Source: Chitinophagales bacterium
GTDB taxonomy: Bacteria > Bacteroidota > Bacteroidia > Chitinophagales > Saprospiraceae
DNA length: 64,000 bases
Direction of reading: 5' to 3'
Assembly: GCA_022360175.1 (NCBI GenBank)
Contig: JAKSDI010000128.1
Coordinates: forward strand, 1-64,000
Made by a program: the position numbers and the translations under genes. The first letter of the stretch is position 1. Every line of letters starts with the position of its first letter. Shown here one piece after another: positions 37,121-46,320 of this stretch. The notes under the pieces were generated by a model. It had not been told where the DNA came from and did no database searches. It saw only the letters and a program-made list of their open reading frames with translations.

Positions 37121-37939
37121 ATGACTAATCTTCAACAAATTATAGAAAATGCCTGGGAAGACAGGAGTAAGTTATCTGAAAAATCTACTCAGGAAGCAGT
37201 ACAATATGTACTAGAACAATTGGATGCTGGACATTTACGAGTAGCAGAGCCATTAGAAGATGGCAACTGGCAGGTAAATGAATGGGTGAAAAAGGCAGTT
37301 GTACTTTATTTCCCTTTACAACAGATGAAGACGATAGAAGTGGGGCCGTTCGAATTTCATGATAAAATTCCACTCAAAAGAGATTATGCAGCTAAAGGAG
37401 TTAGGGTAGTTCCTCATGCGATAGCACGTTTTGGTGCTTATCTGGAAAAAGGAGTAATTATGATGCCCAGTTATGTCAATATTGGTGCATGGGTAGGTAG
37501 CGGTTCGATGGTAGACACCTGGGCTACTGTGGGTTCGTGCGCACAGATTGGGCGTAATGTTCACCTGAGTGGTGGTGTAGGTATTGGTGGCGTGCTAGAA
37601 CCACCACAAGCTGCTCCCACTATCATTGAAGACAACTGCTTCATTGGTTCCAGAAGTATTGTTGTAGAGGGAGTACGCGTAGAAAGTGAGGCGGTGCTAG
37701 GCGCAAATGTAGTACTTACTCAATCTACCCGAATCATAGATGTAACAGGTAGAGAGCCCGTTGTTTATCGTGGTAGAGTACCAGCACGTTCTGTCGTTAT
37801 TCCTGGTACTTATCCTAAGGAATTCCCCGCAGGAACCTATAATGTAGCCTGTGCGTTGATAATTGGCGAACGCAAAGAAAGTACTAACAAAAAGACGTCA
37901 TTAAATGACGCACTAAGAGATTACAATGTGGCTGTTTAA
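37121..37939 (+). CDS. dapD: Tetrahydrodipicolinate N-succinyltransferase
   Basis: A 272-residue enzyme of the succinylase branch of lysine and meso-diaminopimelate synthesis; it transfers succinyl from CoA to tetrahydrodipicolinate. The helical N-terminal domain (LQQIIENAWEDRSKL) is followed by the left-handed beta helix: VRVVPHAIARFGAYLEKGVIMMPSYVNIGAWVGSGSMVDTWATVGSCAQIG and GGVLEPPQAAPTIIEDNCFIGSRSIVVEGV (read by hexapeptide rhythm). Full family length. The pth start overlaps its end by 14 bp, which suggests one transcript, though the functions are unrelated. Confidence 0.95.
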   Translation: MTNLQQIIENAWEDRSKLSEKSTQEAVQYVLEQLDAGHLRVAEPLEDGNWQVNEWVKKAVVLYFPLQQMKTIEVGPFEFHDKIPLKRDYAAKGVRVVPHAIARFGAYLEKGVIMMPSYVNIGAWVGSGSMVDTWATVGSCAQIGRNVHLSGGVGIGGVLEPPQAAPTIIEDNCFIGSRSIVVEGVRVESEAVLGANVVLTQSTRIIDVTGREPVVYRGRVPARSVVIPGTYPKEFPAGTYNVACALIIGERKESTNKKTSLNDALRDYNVAV

Positions 37940-38546
37940 CTTCTTCAAGCGAAAAAAACAAGCAAACGCAATAAAAGAGGACCCAATGAAGTATTTGGTT
38001 GCCGGACTGGGCAATATTGGCGCAAAGTATGACAATACCCGCCATAATATTGGTTTTGATATAGTGGATTTATTGGCGAAGGAATTTGAAGCAGAATGGT
38101 CTACCGAGCAACTAGGAGACATTGCTCGCATTAAGCATAAAGGGCGCACTTTTGTGTTGTTAAAACCTTCTACTTACATGAATAGAAGTGGCAAAGCAGT
38201 GCGCTACTGGTTGCAAAAGGAAAAAATCGATAAGTCAAGATTGATCGTTCTTATAGACGACCTCAATCTTACTTTCGGAAAAATGCGCTTACGTGGAAAA
38301 GGTTCCGATGGCGGCCACAACGGCCTCAAAGATATTGATCAAATGAATGGAGGCAACAATTATGCTCGCCTTCGCATCGGTATTGGCAATGAGTTTTCCA
38401 AAGGCAAGCAAGTTGACTATGTGCTGGGAGAATGGTCCTCTGAAGAACAAGATGCATTAGCAGGTATCCTCAAAAAGGCTGCAGATGCCGTAAAGGCCTT
38501 TGGCACTATCGGGCTACACCGCGCAATGAATCAGTACAATGGATAG
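37926..38546 (+). CDS. pth: Peptidyl-tRNA hydrolase
   Basis: A 206-residue enzyme that frees tRNA from peptides dropped by stalled ribosomes. Numbered from the inner ATG at 37986, the key residues are canonical: N10 in GLGNIG, H20 in NTRHNIGF (catalytic) and the aspartate in LIDDLNL; STYMNRSGKAV and GSDGGHNGLKDI are also present. The longer start at 37926 adds a basic 20-residue head (MWLFNFFKRKK...). Such heads occur in other Bacteroidota from memory, so it is kept, but the shorter 186-residue form is quite possible. It overlaps dapD by 14 bp. Confidence 0.93.
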   Translation: MWLFNFFKRKKQANAIKEDPMKYLVAGLGNIGAKYDNTRHNIGFDIVDLLAKEFEAEWSTEQLGDIARIKHKGRTFVLLKPSTYMNRSGKAVRYWLQKEKIDKSRLIVLIDDLNLTFGKMRLRGKGSDGGHNGLKDIDQMNGGNNYARLRIGIGNEFSKGKQVDYVLGEWSSEEQDALAGILKKAADAVKAFGTIGLHRAMNQYNG

Positions 38547-38555
38547 GATGCAGTG

Positions 38556-38604
38556 ATGTCCCAACTACGCTTATCAGCTACGTTGGGCAAAGGGTGATGT
38601 GGTG
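38556..38604 (+). repeat. Dispersed 49-bp hairpin repeat, copy 1
   Basis: Ten bases after the pth stop. It contains CCCAAC...GTTGGG (38560-38565, 38582-38587) and ends with gtgatgtggtg. It matches 58167-58215 with six differences in 49 bp, same orientation and same setting: directly after a plus-strand gene and before a convergent minus-strand gene. Confidence 0.75.
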
Positions 38605-38621
38605 TAAGCTAATCATCTTTA

Positions 38622-38656
38622 TTGCTGCGGTGCAATCTTTCGTCGCACCGCAGCAA
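38622..38656. terminator. Hairpin between convergent genes
   Basis: A perfect 12-bp stem TTGCTGCGGTGC/GCACCGCAGCAA with an 11-nt loop, 9 bp beyond the 3' end of the minus-strand T9SS gene and 76 bp after pth. The flanks have short A- and T-runs, so it may serve both genes. Confidence 0.7.
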
Positions 38657-38664
38657 AACCCTTT

Positions 38665-41520
38665 CTAAAAAGCTAACAATTTTCCTGTAGCCAACATTTT
38701 CCCATCCGCTAGTAAGCGGAAGAAGTAGGCACCATTCGGTAGTGCTTTCCGATAAACGGTCCATTCTTTTTGATAGGCAGAGGATTGAATATCCACCAAT
38801 CTTCCATTTTGATCATACAATTCCAGGCTTAGCTGCTGAGCATTTATGTCACTCAATTTTATGGTGGCCTGCTCACGGAACGGGTTGGGATATACTTCTA
38901 GTTGTACCTCTGGCAATTCGACCTCTTCTACAGATACGATCACAAAATCAGAGCCTATTGTGTGCGTATAAACAGGTAGTTCTAACAACTCACCAAAGTC
39001 GGTTTGTACACTGGCTTCATTATACAGAACCGTACCATCTTCCAAATCCTTTGGCACCTGTACCTGAAAACTAACGTAGCACTGGACCCCCATTTCTACA
39101 CTATGTGGCGGAATAGCCGCATTTTCTAGCACAAAGGATAAACTGCCATTTGCCGAAAGGCGCATATCAAAAGAATGACTAGCAGCTCTCATTTCTAAAG
39201 TAGATAGATCAAGGTGATCAGATAAGTCATTGTAGAAAACCAGTTGGTGTATGGTGTCTTCTGTCATATTCTGGTAGGACAATACATACTCAATGGTAGT
39301 TCCTGCCTCTACCAGGTGATCAGGGCCATAACCTTCCGGGAATGCTGCCTGCCTGGAATCTGGCAACTCACCAACAATTGGCTGGTATAAAATATCTTCT
39401 GGGCCGGAAAGATCACCATGGGGAAATTGATTGGCATAACCTACGCTATATTCGCCATTTTCATTTGTATCGCAGCCTTCTACCATAGCCGTTAGCAGGT
39501 TACTTCCTGGGGCGCCAGGTTCTTGTGGTACTTTGAGATAATAAGTGGCACCTGTCGCAGCTATATTTAACTCTAATGCATTACCGGATGTCAATTGCAC
39601 AGGGGCGGCCAGATAAAGCACGGCATCTTCTATGACCACATAATCCATAGGAGCAGCCATATCCCCTAGCCCTGTATTGCTAATTTCAAAACGAATGGAA
39701 TCTCCTTCGCAATAAGCATCCGTCTCAAGGAAAGCTCCGTCATAACCAATCAAAGGAGCAAGACAAGAAGTATCAGGATATATATGAGCGGAGACATAAG
39801 CGGTTGCATTTTCCGTTGCATTGCAGCTTAGCAAAGCAGAGATATGAAAATAGGCGCAGGTATCAATAGGGATATCTCCAAGATCAAAGCTATAAGTATC
39901 AGCATCCACAATTGTCCAGGGAATAGATGAATTGTACACAGTAAGGACGCTTGTATCTATGGTTACTTCTACATAAGCATCTTCAGCAGGGATGGTACCA
40001 TCATTGCAGTAAAATATCTTAATGCCAGAAGAGTGGCAGGGTTCAAAATAGGGTGCCTGTACGCTAGTTGTCAATGCAGCACAATCAATATCTGGCTGAA
40101 CAGGCATAGGTACATAAGTTGTATCTGCTGCCGCTACGCTTACATCTATAATTGAATCACAAGCCAACCAATAATCATTAGGCTTAATCACCTGGAATAC
40201 GTACTGCCCGGTATCCAGAGCTATAGAATATTCGCCGTATTCATTAGTCAGTGCATATAAAGTATCATTGCTACCTTCTGCCTTAATTAGCCAGTCAGAC
40301 AATCTTTCTTCTCCACTATCAATAAGACAATCAAAATTCTCATCTGAAGCCACCGTACCATTCACCCAACTCTGTGAAACATGACCATCTGTATCAGCAA
40401 TAACAAAATAATAATCACTGAGGCCATTACCAAAAGTCTGAGTATTGCCCATCAAAGCAAAAGTAGTATCTGGCAATACGACCACATCATAACCAAAATC
40501 GTTATTGGCACCGCCATATTCCCGTTTCCAAACAAGATTAAAATCAGCATCCAGTTTTCTCAAGCTTGCATTATAAATCCCAATACCAGGTGCTTCTTCT
40601 TCAGAGCAAGCCATAATATATCCTCCTCCGGGCAATGGATAGAAGCTATTGCTATATTGATCGCCAGGCTCCTCAAAAACTTTCCAGTCCCAAAAAACAC
40701 CTCCATATCCGTGTAGTTCTAATAAGCAAATATCATAATCTCCATTTACTTCTGTTATACCTGCAATCTGATAATTTCCATTAGGCAATTCATATATGTG
40801 AGCACCATATTCACCTACGCCTTCATCTGTATGTGTATATTCTTCCCACATTAAACTACCATCTGGCCCCAATTTTACTGTCATTATATCACCAGCATGT
40901 GGCGTTTTATAGGAGATCCCTGTAAATACAAGATTGTTATCACTGTCTTCTATACCATGGAAAAAGTAGTCGTTTTCATCCCGGCCAAAGTAATAAGACC
41001 AGAGTGTAACGCCTGTAGGAGTAATTTTTGTTGCTCTTGAGTCACCACCGGAATTACCGGCAAGTACAAAATTGCCATCCTGCGTTTTTATACATGTTCT
41101 TACGTCGAAGGAAAAATTGGTAATTAGTGTCTCTGCCAGAAGTGTCCCATCTGAGGATAGTTGCATCATAACGATATCATCATTTGTCACTCCTCCTCCT
41201 GGTGTTTCATATTCTGAGAAAAAAGTAAAGGTTCCATCCGCATTTTCAATTATCATTCGTCCGTAACGATCCTCTACTGCCCCATAAGCTTTTTGCCATT
41301 CCAGATCACCTTGCTCATCCAGTTTAACAGCATAAGCTCTGGGATTAGGAGCAAAACTGCGGGTATTGCCCGAAATGATAAAACCTCCATCTGATGTATG
41401 AAGAATATGGCCAGCATAATCCGATGCCGGGCCACCAAAAGCTTGTTCTCTATATTGAGCATGCAGCATCAATGGAAATAATAGGACACAGGCTAAAGCA
41501 GATAGTATAATTCTCATCAT
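38665..41520 (-). CDS. Large T9SS protein with propeller and DUF11-like domains
   Basis: A 951-residue secreted protein. Signal peptide MMRIILSALACVLLFPLMLHAQ. Residues about 22-385 hold repeats of roughly 50 residues around DGGFIISGNTRS, DGSLMWEEYTH, GGGYIMACSEE and DTTFALMGNTQ, suggesting a beta propeller. Next is a SdrD-B or carboxypeptidase-regulatory-like domain (NFDCLIDSGEERLSDWLIKAEG...NEYGEYSIALDTG), then DUF11-like beta sandwiches (VEAGTTIEYVLSYQNMTEDTIHQLVFYNDL). The last 80 residues are a T9SS type A tail (LEVYPNPFREQATIKL...). Probably a surface or released protein; its role is unknown. Two consecutive ATG codons mark the start. Confidence 0.87.
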   Translation of the reverse strand: MMRIILSALACVLLFPLMLHAQYREQAFGGPASDYAGHILHTSDGGFIISGNTRSFAPNPRAYAVKLDEQGDLEWQKAYGAVEDRYGRMIIENADGTFTFFSEYETPGGGVTNDDIVMMQLSSDGTLLAETLITNFSFDVRTCIKTQDGNFVLAGNSGGDSRATKITPTGVTLWSYYFGRDENDYFFHGIEDSDNNLVFTGISYKTPHAGDIMTVKLGPDGSLMWEEYTHTDEGVGEYGAHIYELPNGNYQIAGITEVNGDYDICLLELHGYGGVFWDWKVFEEPGDQYSNSFYPLPGGGYIMACSEEEAPGIGIYNASLRKLDADFNLVWKREYGGANNDFGYDVVVLPDTTFALMGNTQTFGNGLSDYYFVIADTDGHVSQSWVNGTVASDENFDCLIDSGEERLSDWLIKAEGSNDTLYALTNEYGEYSIALDTGQYVFQVIKPNDYWLACDSIIDVSVAAADTTYVPMPVQPDIDCAALTTSVQAPYFEPCHSSGIKIFYCNDGTIPAEDAYVEVTIDTSVLTVYNSSIPWTIVDADTYSFDLGDIPIDTCAYFHISALLSCNATENATAYVSAHIYPDTSCLAPLIGYDGAFLETDAYCEGDSIRFEISNTGLGDMAAPMDYVVIEDAVLYLAAPVQLTSGNALELNIAATGATYYLKVPQEPGAPGSNLLTAMVEGCDTNENGEYSVGYANQFPHGDLSGPEDILYQPIVGELPDSRQAAFPEGYGPDHLVEAGTTIEYVLSYQNMTEDTIHQLVFYNDLSDHLDLSTLEMRAASHSFDMRLSANGSLSFVLENAAIPPHSVEMGVQCYVSFQVQVPKDLEDGTVLYNEASVQTDFGELLELPVYTHTIGSDFVIVSVEEVELPEVQLEVYPNPFREQATIKLSDINAQQLSLELYDQNGRLVDIQSSAYQKEWTVYRKALPNGAYFFRLLADGKMLATGKLLAF

Positions 41521-41653
41521 GTCTGTTTTTGATATTACAAATTTTCCCTTTTCCTTAGCCGATTACAACAAAAAAAAATGTAGTTTGTGGATATTAAACA
41601 AAACAAAAAACAACATATACTACTATAAAACAGCAATTTAACAATCTTTTTTT

Positions 41654-43063
41654 GTGGAAAAAATAGAAGAAAGCAAGCTCTACAATTTACTCAAAACTTT
41701 CAATTCCGGGGAGTGGAAACAATTCTCTCTTTTTTTGCAATCCCCTCTTCACAACAGGCGAGAAGATACCTGGCGCTTACAAAAATACTTGCGCTTGCAA
41801 ATTAGGAATAATACAAAAGCTATTAATACACTAAGGGCTTACAAGTCAGTATTTCCTAGTGAGTCCTATGACGGGCTCAAACTGAGGGGTACAATGAGTG
41901 ATCTGTTACAACTTGCAGAAGAATACCTGCTTACTGCTCAGGCAAAAGAAAAAAGCCTTTCCAATACCCTGGCTATTGCAGAAATATATCGTCGCCGCCG
42001 ATTGGATAAACATTTCAAGTGGGTCATCAAAAAAAGCAGCCGCCTGATAGAACAGCAAGCACTAAAAAATGAAGTCTACCTACGTAGCCATTTACAATTT
42101 CAAATGGAAAACATGCAGTTTCAGTCTCGTACTCAGCGAACGGCCGATTTAAAATTGCAGGATATTTCCGACAATATTGACCGCTTATACCTCTTACAAA
42201 AATTGAGGCATGCCTGCACACAACTAAGCCATCAAGCAGTATATCACAAAAAATACGACTACGGATTGCTCCCTTCTATTTTGGAGTCATTAGATGAAAA
42301 CACCTTAACAGACTGGCCAATGATAGCCGTTTATTATCATTGCTTTCGCTTCCTGACAGCGACTACTCCCAGCAATCATTTCCAACAATTTCGCAGCCTG
42401 CTTTTAAAACATATGGAGCTCTTTACTCCCGAAGAAAATAAAGACCTTTTCTTATTAGCTATCAACTTTTGTATCCGTCAGATGAACAAAGGAGAAAAAA
42501 GTTTCATTGCCGAAGCTTTTGCATTGTATCAAGAAGCATTAAAAGTCGGTTTTCTAATAGAAGAAAATGAAATGTCCCGCTTTGCTTTTAATAATATCGT
42601 AGGCATTGCACTTATGATGGAATCTTACGACTGGACTGCACGTTTCATAAATGACTATCACACTTATATAAATGAAGCCTATCGCCCAGCAACACTCAGC
42701 CTGAATCATGCCCGCCTCGCTTTTGCCACTCAAAAATACGATCAGGCTATCTACCATTTGCAAACGGCGGAATATAAAGATCTGGTCAATAATCTTATTA
42801 GCCGCATGCTGCTCATTAAAATATACTACTTACAAGGAGCCTGGGAACCCCTGGAAGCTCAATTAACCAATCTTGACCACTTCATCCGCCGAGCTGCACT
42901 CAGCCAGTTTCACAAAGAAAACTATCAGCAAATTATTCGTTTTATCCGGCGGCTCATTGCCCTTCCTCCTTACGATGAAGAAAAAAAGGCACAGCTTCAT
43001 CAGGATATATCTAATTCATCTTCCCTTTCGGAAAAAAGTTGGTTGTTGGAGCAATTGGATTGA
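41654..43063 (+). CDS. Helical repeat protein of unknown function
   Basis: A 469-residue protein starting with GTG at 41654 (no ATG is available; the frame is closed just upstream by non-coding sequence). It is almost all alpha-helical with no signal peptide. The N-terminus (LYNLLKTFNSGEWKQFSLFLQSPLHNRR) and the TPR-like pairs later (YRPATLSLNHARLAFATQKYDQAIYHLQTAEY, LLIKIYYLQGAWEPLEAQLTNL) suggest a cytoplasmic tetratricopeptide scaffold. I recall similar proteins in related Bacteroidota but no function. It is divergent from the T9SS gene, with 133 bp between starts. Confidence 0.78.
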   Translation: MEKIEESKLYNLLKTFNSGEWKQFSLFLQSPLHNRREDTWRLQKYLRLQIRNNTKAINTLRAYKSVFPSESYDGLKLRGTMSDLLQLAEEYLLTAQAKEKSLSNTLAIAEIYRRRRLDKHFKWVIKKSSRLIEQQALKNEVYLRSHLQFQMENMQFQSRTQRTADLKLQDISDNIDRLYLLQKLRHACTQLSHQAVYHKKYDYGLLPSILESLDENTLTDWPMIAVYYHCFRFLTATTPSNHFQQFRSLLLKHMELFTPEENKDLFLLAINFCIRQMNKGEKSFIAEAFALYQEALKVGFLIEENEMSRFAFNNIVGIALMMESYDWTARFINDYHTYINEAYRPATLSLNHARLAFATQKYDQAIYHLQTAEYKDLVNNLISRMLLIKIYYLQGAWEPLEAQLTNLDHFIRRAALSQFHKENYQQIIRFIRRLIALPPYDEEKKAQLHQDISNSSSLSEKSWLLEQLD

Positions 43064-43108
43064 AATTTAACAATTAAAAATGATTATGAGCTCTGGCATT
43101 TAATACTA

Positions 43109-44281
43109 ATGGCATCCAGCTTTTCTGACCACCAGTATTTTCACAATGGCCAGATAGGGTCTTATCAGCAGAAACTTCAGGAAATTGATAGCTCACAAAT
43201 AATTACCCCCCGATGCATTCAGGAGATTTGCGACTGGATATATTTTGGGGATGATATTACCTATGGATATATTGATTGCTACTGGATTCTTCAAGCTATT
43301 GACTGCTGGCATATTGATCCAATCAACTGGTCAGACATTCCTCCTCTTGAAGTAGGCAATACCGGCGTTGTAGATATTGGCATAGGAACAGATAGTGAGT
43401 CAGAAATAGAAGAAAACCTCAACAACCTGACCAATATCAACTGGCAACCATCAGAGGATTGTGAGTTTAATATAGCCCCACATCTGGATGCTCAGCTAAG
43501 TAACATGCAGCTACTATTCCCTTGTGAAAACCTGACGGCCGATCAAATTATGAATGCCATCATGAATGACCTCTGCTCACAAGCAGGTGAATTTGAATAC
43601 ATAAGCATGGACGATGTAGAAGCTGAATTGGCAAACTATGAATATATAGATATGAATCTTTTGGTAACTGATCCTGAGCAGTTTGCTGAAGCATTTACAG
43701 AAGCGGCTTGTAGTTGTCCTGAAATTTCGGGAAGAGATTGTGATGGAGACAACAATTTATTTGTACCAATTAGTTGTGAATCATTTGATTTTCGTCAAAT
43801 AGGCTCAACTCTAAAAGCCAGAATGACTGGCTCAACAATTTCATTTGTAAATCCTTATAACGCAAGTGCTGCTGTTTGTGACTTTGATGTTCAGTTTACC
43901 ACACCAAATCTGATATACAATAATACGACTAATACATTTGAGACAATCCCTTATGGTTTAGCCGCTAATGCAGCTGCATGGAATGAAGCTGTTTGGCTAA
44001 CGGTATATGAATATGGTAACGAAAATACATTTTATCACAACAATAATTGTCCTACATATTTAGAATATCTTGAAGATGAACAGCTAGACGATGACTTTGA
44101 AGCTTATCTCTTAAGTATGATTTCACAATACTTTGGGTTACAAGTATGGGAATGGGATTTTGCATTTGACAGCGAGCCTGTCGCACAGATTGGGTATTCA
44201 GGAGCATATGTACCTGAGACAACTAAAGTCTTAGATTATAGCATGATAGTCTATCTTTGGCCCGATAATTGCTTAGAATAA
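43109..44281 (+). CDS. Acidic protein of unknown function
   Basis: A 390-residue protein, not recognised. It is strongly acidic (SESEIEENLNN, YLEDEQLDDDFEAYL) and has more than a dozen cysteines, some paired (CSC, RDCDGD). There is no signal peptide, membrane helix or T9SS tail at the chosen start, and a stop closes the frame upstream, so cysteines would sit in the cytoplasm or it leaves by another route. The C-terminal 130 residues look like a beta-rich domain (AAWNEAVWLTVYEYGNENTF). It follows the helical repeat gene by 45 bp and precedes another unknown gene. It could be lineage-specific. Confidence 0.6.
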   Translation: MASSFSDHQYFHNGQIGSYQQKLQEIDSSQIITPRCIQEICDWIYFGDDITYGYIDCYWILQAIDCWHIDPINWSDIPPLEVGNTGVVDIGIGTDSESEIEENLNNLTNINWQPSEDCEFNIAPHLDAQLSNMQLLFPCENLTADQIMNAIMNDLCSQAGEFEYISMDDVEAELANYEYIDMNLLVTDPEQFAEAFTEAACSCPEISGRDCDGDNNLFVPISCESFDFRQIGSTLKARMTGSTISFVNPYNASAAVCDFDVQFTTPNLIYNNTTNTFETIPYGLAANAAAWNEAVWLTVYEYGNENTFYHNNNCPTYLEYLEDEQLDDDFEAYLLSMISQYFGLQVWEWDFAFDSEPVAQIGYSGAYVPETTKVLDYSMIVYLWPDNCLE

Positions 44282-44316
44282 AAGCTACCCTTTGGCCTCC
44301 CTTAATAGCTACATAA

Positions 44317-44360
44317 TTTTTTGAATAGGTTAAATGAAATAATTTTGACCTATTCAAAAA
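44317..44360. terminator. 13-bp perfect hairpin between two unknown genes
   Basis: TTTTTGAATAGGT (44318-44330) and ACCTATTCAAAAA (44348-44360) pair fully with a 17-nt loop. It begins 36 bp after the acidic protein stop. T- and A-runs lie within the stem ends, so it could stop transcription in either direction, or be an operator for the next gene. Confidence 0.5.
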
Positions 44361-44458
44361 TACCCTGTCCCAACAATAGAAGCTATTGCTTAAAACATAT
44401 AACTGCAACAATGATCTACATACAATAGAACTTTTTGAGTTTCTCAAAAAAACATCAT

Positions 44459-45151
44459 ATGGATTATTTAAAATATTTTCTCATCTTTTCATTGTCACTT
44501 AGCGTAAACACTTATTTGATTGCACAAAACATGTTAGATTCTACATTCATTCAAATAGAAGAAAAAGCAGCAACAAATCCCAAAAGATACATGGGAGGAG
44601 GCAATCTAAGCTATTTTGCCATGGACAATCTCAACATTCTTCTCTTCTTTTCTTTTGCAAGGTCTGGCCGACCTGTTTTAAAAGAAAATATCCTATTAGA
44701 AAATAATCCTTTATTAGAAATTAAAACCTTTGCTAAACAGGTGATGGGTGAATATCAAATGTTCAATTACCTATCTAACTTTTTAATCGAAAAATATCAT
44801 CTAACTCCTATTGATTGTTCCAAGGAACCTATACTAATTCTTTATATCACATCCGTCAATCAGGCTATGACTATAAGCTCCAATGGAGGAATGTCTCCAA
44901 ATCAAGATGGTGGGTTTGACATAATGAATACCACAATATCCTATTTATGTTGGTGGTTTGCTGAGAAAGGGATCATCGTTAAAACCCGCGATGAAAAATT
45001 ATTAGAAAGAAAAGCTACCTTCAAAATCCCTGCCAGTATAGTAGAAGATGCAGCAGGAAAGGAAGAACAAATCCAGGCCTTATTAGAAGCAAATGGTATT
45101 CATTGTGAAATTGTAAAAGAACCGGCCTTGATGATTGTACCTAAAGAATAA
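44459..45151 (+). CDS. Secreted protein of unknown function
   Basis: A 230-residue protein from the ATG at 44459 (the longer TTG start adds eight residues). Signal peptide: YLKYFLIFSLSLSVNTYLIA, cleaved before QN. The mature part has mixed helix and strand, with a run GGNLSYFAMDNLNILLFFSFARSGRP and an LILYITSVNQAMTISSNGG core. No family was recognised and there are no catalytic signatures. It lies between the acidic unknown protein and a sugar isomerase-like gene on the same strand; the gaps are long enough that an operon is uncertain. Confidence 0.65.
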   Translation: MDYLKYFLIFSLSLSVNTYLIAQNMLDSTFIQIEEKAATNPKRYMGGGNLSYFAMDNLNILLFFSFARSGRPVLKENILLENNPLLEIKTFAKQVMGEYQMFNYLSNFLIEKYHLTPIDCSKEPILILYITSVNQAMTISSNGGMSPNQDGGFDIMNTTISYLCWWFAEKGIIVKTRDEKLLERKATFKIPASIVEDAAGKEEQIQALLEANGIHCEIVKEPALMIVPKE

Positions 45152-45189
45152 TACCAATAAGCAAAAAATGAATATCTTTTCAGAAAAAA

Positions 45190-46182
45190 ATGTATCAAAA
45201 CAGACGAACATTCATTAAGCAGTCGGGCCTGATGATGGCAGGCATTTCTTTTTATGGCCTTTCAGCATGTAGCGATGGGGTTTCCAACAATAGCAATAAT
45301 GCAAATACAGCGGCAATAGACTCCACTACAACAGCAGCCAACTCTAAAGAATTGTTTTTTAAGATTTCGCTTGCTCAATGGTCTCTCCATAAAGCAATTT
45401 TTGACGGCCAACTTGATCCTCTTGATTTCCCCGCTTATACTAAAAATACTTTCGGTATTGATGCGGTAGAATACGTCAATCAATTTTATAAGGATAATAT
45501 TGGCAAGGAGGGCTATTTACGGGAGTGGAAAAAACGGGCAGATGACGCCGGAGTACACAGCCTGCTTATAATGGTAGATGGTGAAGGTAATTTAGGCGAT
45601 TTAGATGCTGATGCCCGCCGACAGGCTGTGGATAACCACAAAAAATGGCTGGAAGCTGCTCAATATTTAGGCTGTCATTCTATTCGTGTAAACGCCGCGG
45701 GAGAAGGAAGCCCTGAAGAAGTAGCTGCAGCGGCGGCTGAAGGCCTGGCAGCTTTAGGTGACCTGGCGGCTCCAATGAATTTGAATGTAATTGTGGAAAA
45801 CCATGGCGGTTATTCATCGAATGGGCAATGGCTGGCTGGTGTCATCCAAAATGCTGGCAAGGATAATGTGGGAACTTTGCCTGATTTTGGCAATTTCTGC
45901 ATCGAAAGGGATGATGATGGAAACTGCATCAATGAGTACGACCGCTATAAAGGAGTGGAAGAGCTAATGCCTTTTGCAAAAGCAGTCAGTGCCAAAACGA
46001 ATGACTTTGATGAGGCAGGCAATGAAAAAAATACTGATTTTACGAAAATGATGAAAATCGTAAAAGAGCATGGATACACCGGTTATGTAGGTATAGAATA
46101 TGAAGGCAGCGATCTCAGCGAAGAAGCTGGTATCATGGCAACCAAAGAACTACTAATCCGTACGGGTCAAAGTATAGAATAG
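45190..46182 (+). CDS. Sugar phosphate isomerase/epimerase-like Tat lipoprotein
   Basis: A 330-residue protein of the xylose-isomerase-like TIM barrel family. The start MYQNRRTFIKQSGLMMAG is a Tat signal (RRTFIK) and ends in a lipobox (YGLSAC), so it should be exported folded and lipid-anchored. The barrel shows ISLAQWSLHKAIFDG, GIDAVEYVNQFY, LLIMVDGEG, HSIRVNAAGEGS, VIVENHGGYS and VGIEYEGSDLS; E and H/D residues at the strand ends are likely metal ligands. Such secreted members often act on sugars in the periplasm. The substrate is unknown. Confidence 0.88.
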   Translation: MYQNRRTFIKQSGLMMAGISFYGLSACSDGVSNNSNNANTAAIDSTTTAANSKELFFKISLAQWSLHKAIFDGQLDPLDFPAYTKNTFGIDAVEYVNQFYKDNIGKEGYLREWKKRADDAGVHSLLIMVDGEGNLGDLDADARRQAVDNHKKWLEAAQYLGCHSIRVNAAGEGSPEEVAAAAAEGLAALGDLAAPMNLNVIVENHGGYSSNGQWLAGVIQNAGKDNVGTLPDFGNFCIERDDDGNCINEYDRYKGVEELMPFAKAVSAKTNDFDEAGNEKNTDFTKMMKIVKEHGYTGYVGIEYEGSDLSEEAGIMATKELLIRTGQSIE

Positions 46183-46196
46183 TTAATAAGAAAATA

Positions 46197-46312
46197 GTCC
46201 ACGAATTACACGAATATCACGAATTATAAAAACACCTGGATTAAAGATCATCAGTATTTTAGCCTCTGAGTTGTTTTACAAAGATTTGTGTAATCTGTGT
46301 AATTGGTGGACC
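46197..46312. repeat. Dispersed palindromic repeat, copy 2
   Basis: Fills the gap between two convergent genes. The ends pair: GTCCACGAATTACAC (46197-46211) with GTGTAATTGGTGGAC (46297-46311), 14 of 15. Inner units repeat cacgaatatcacgaatta and gtgtaatctgtgtaatt. It has the same end pattern as 29070-29164. Confidence 0.65.
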
Positions 46313-46320
46313 ACCCACTT

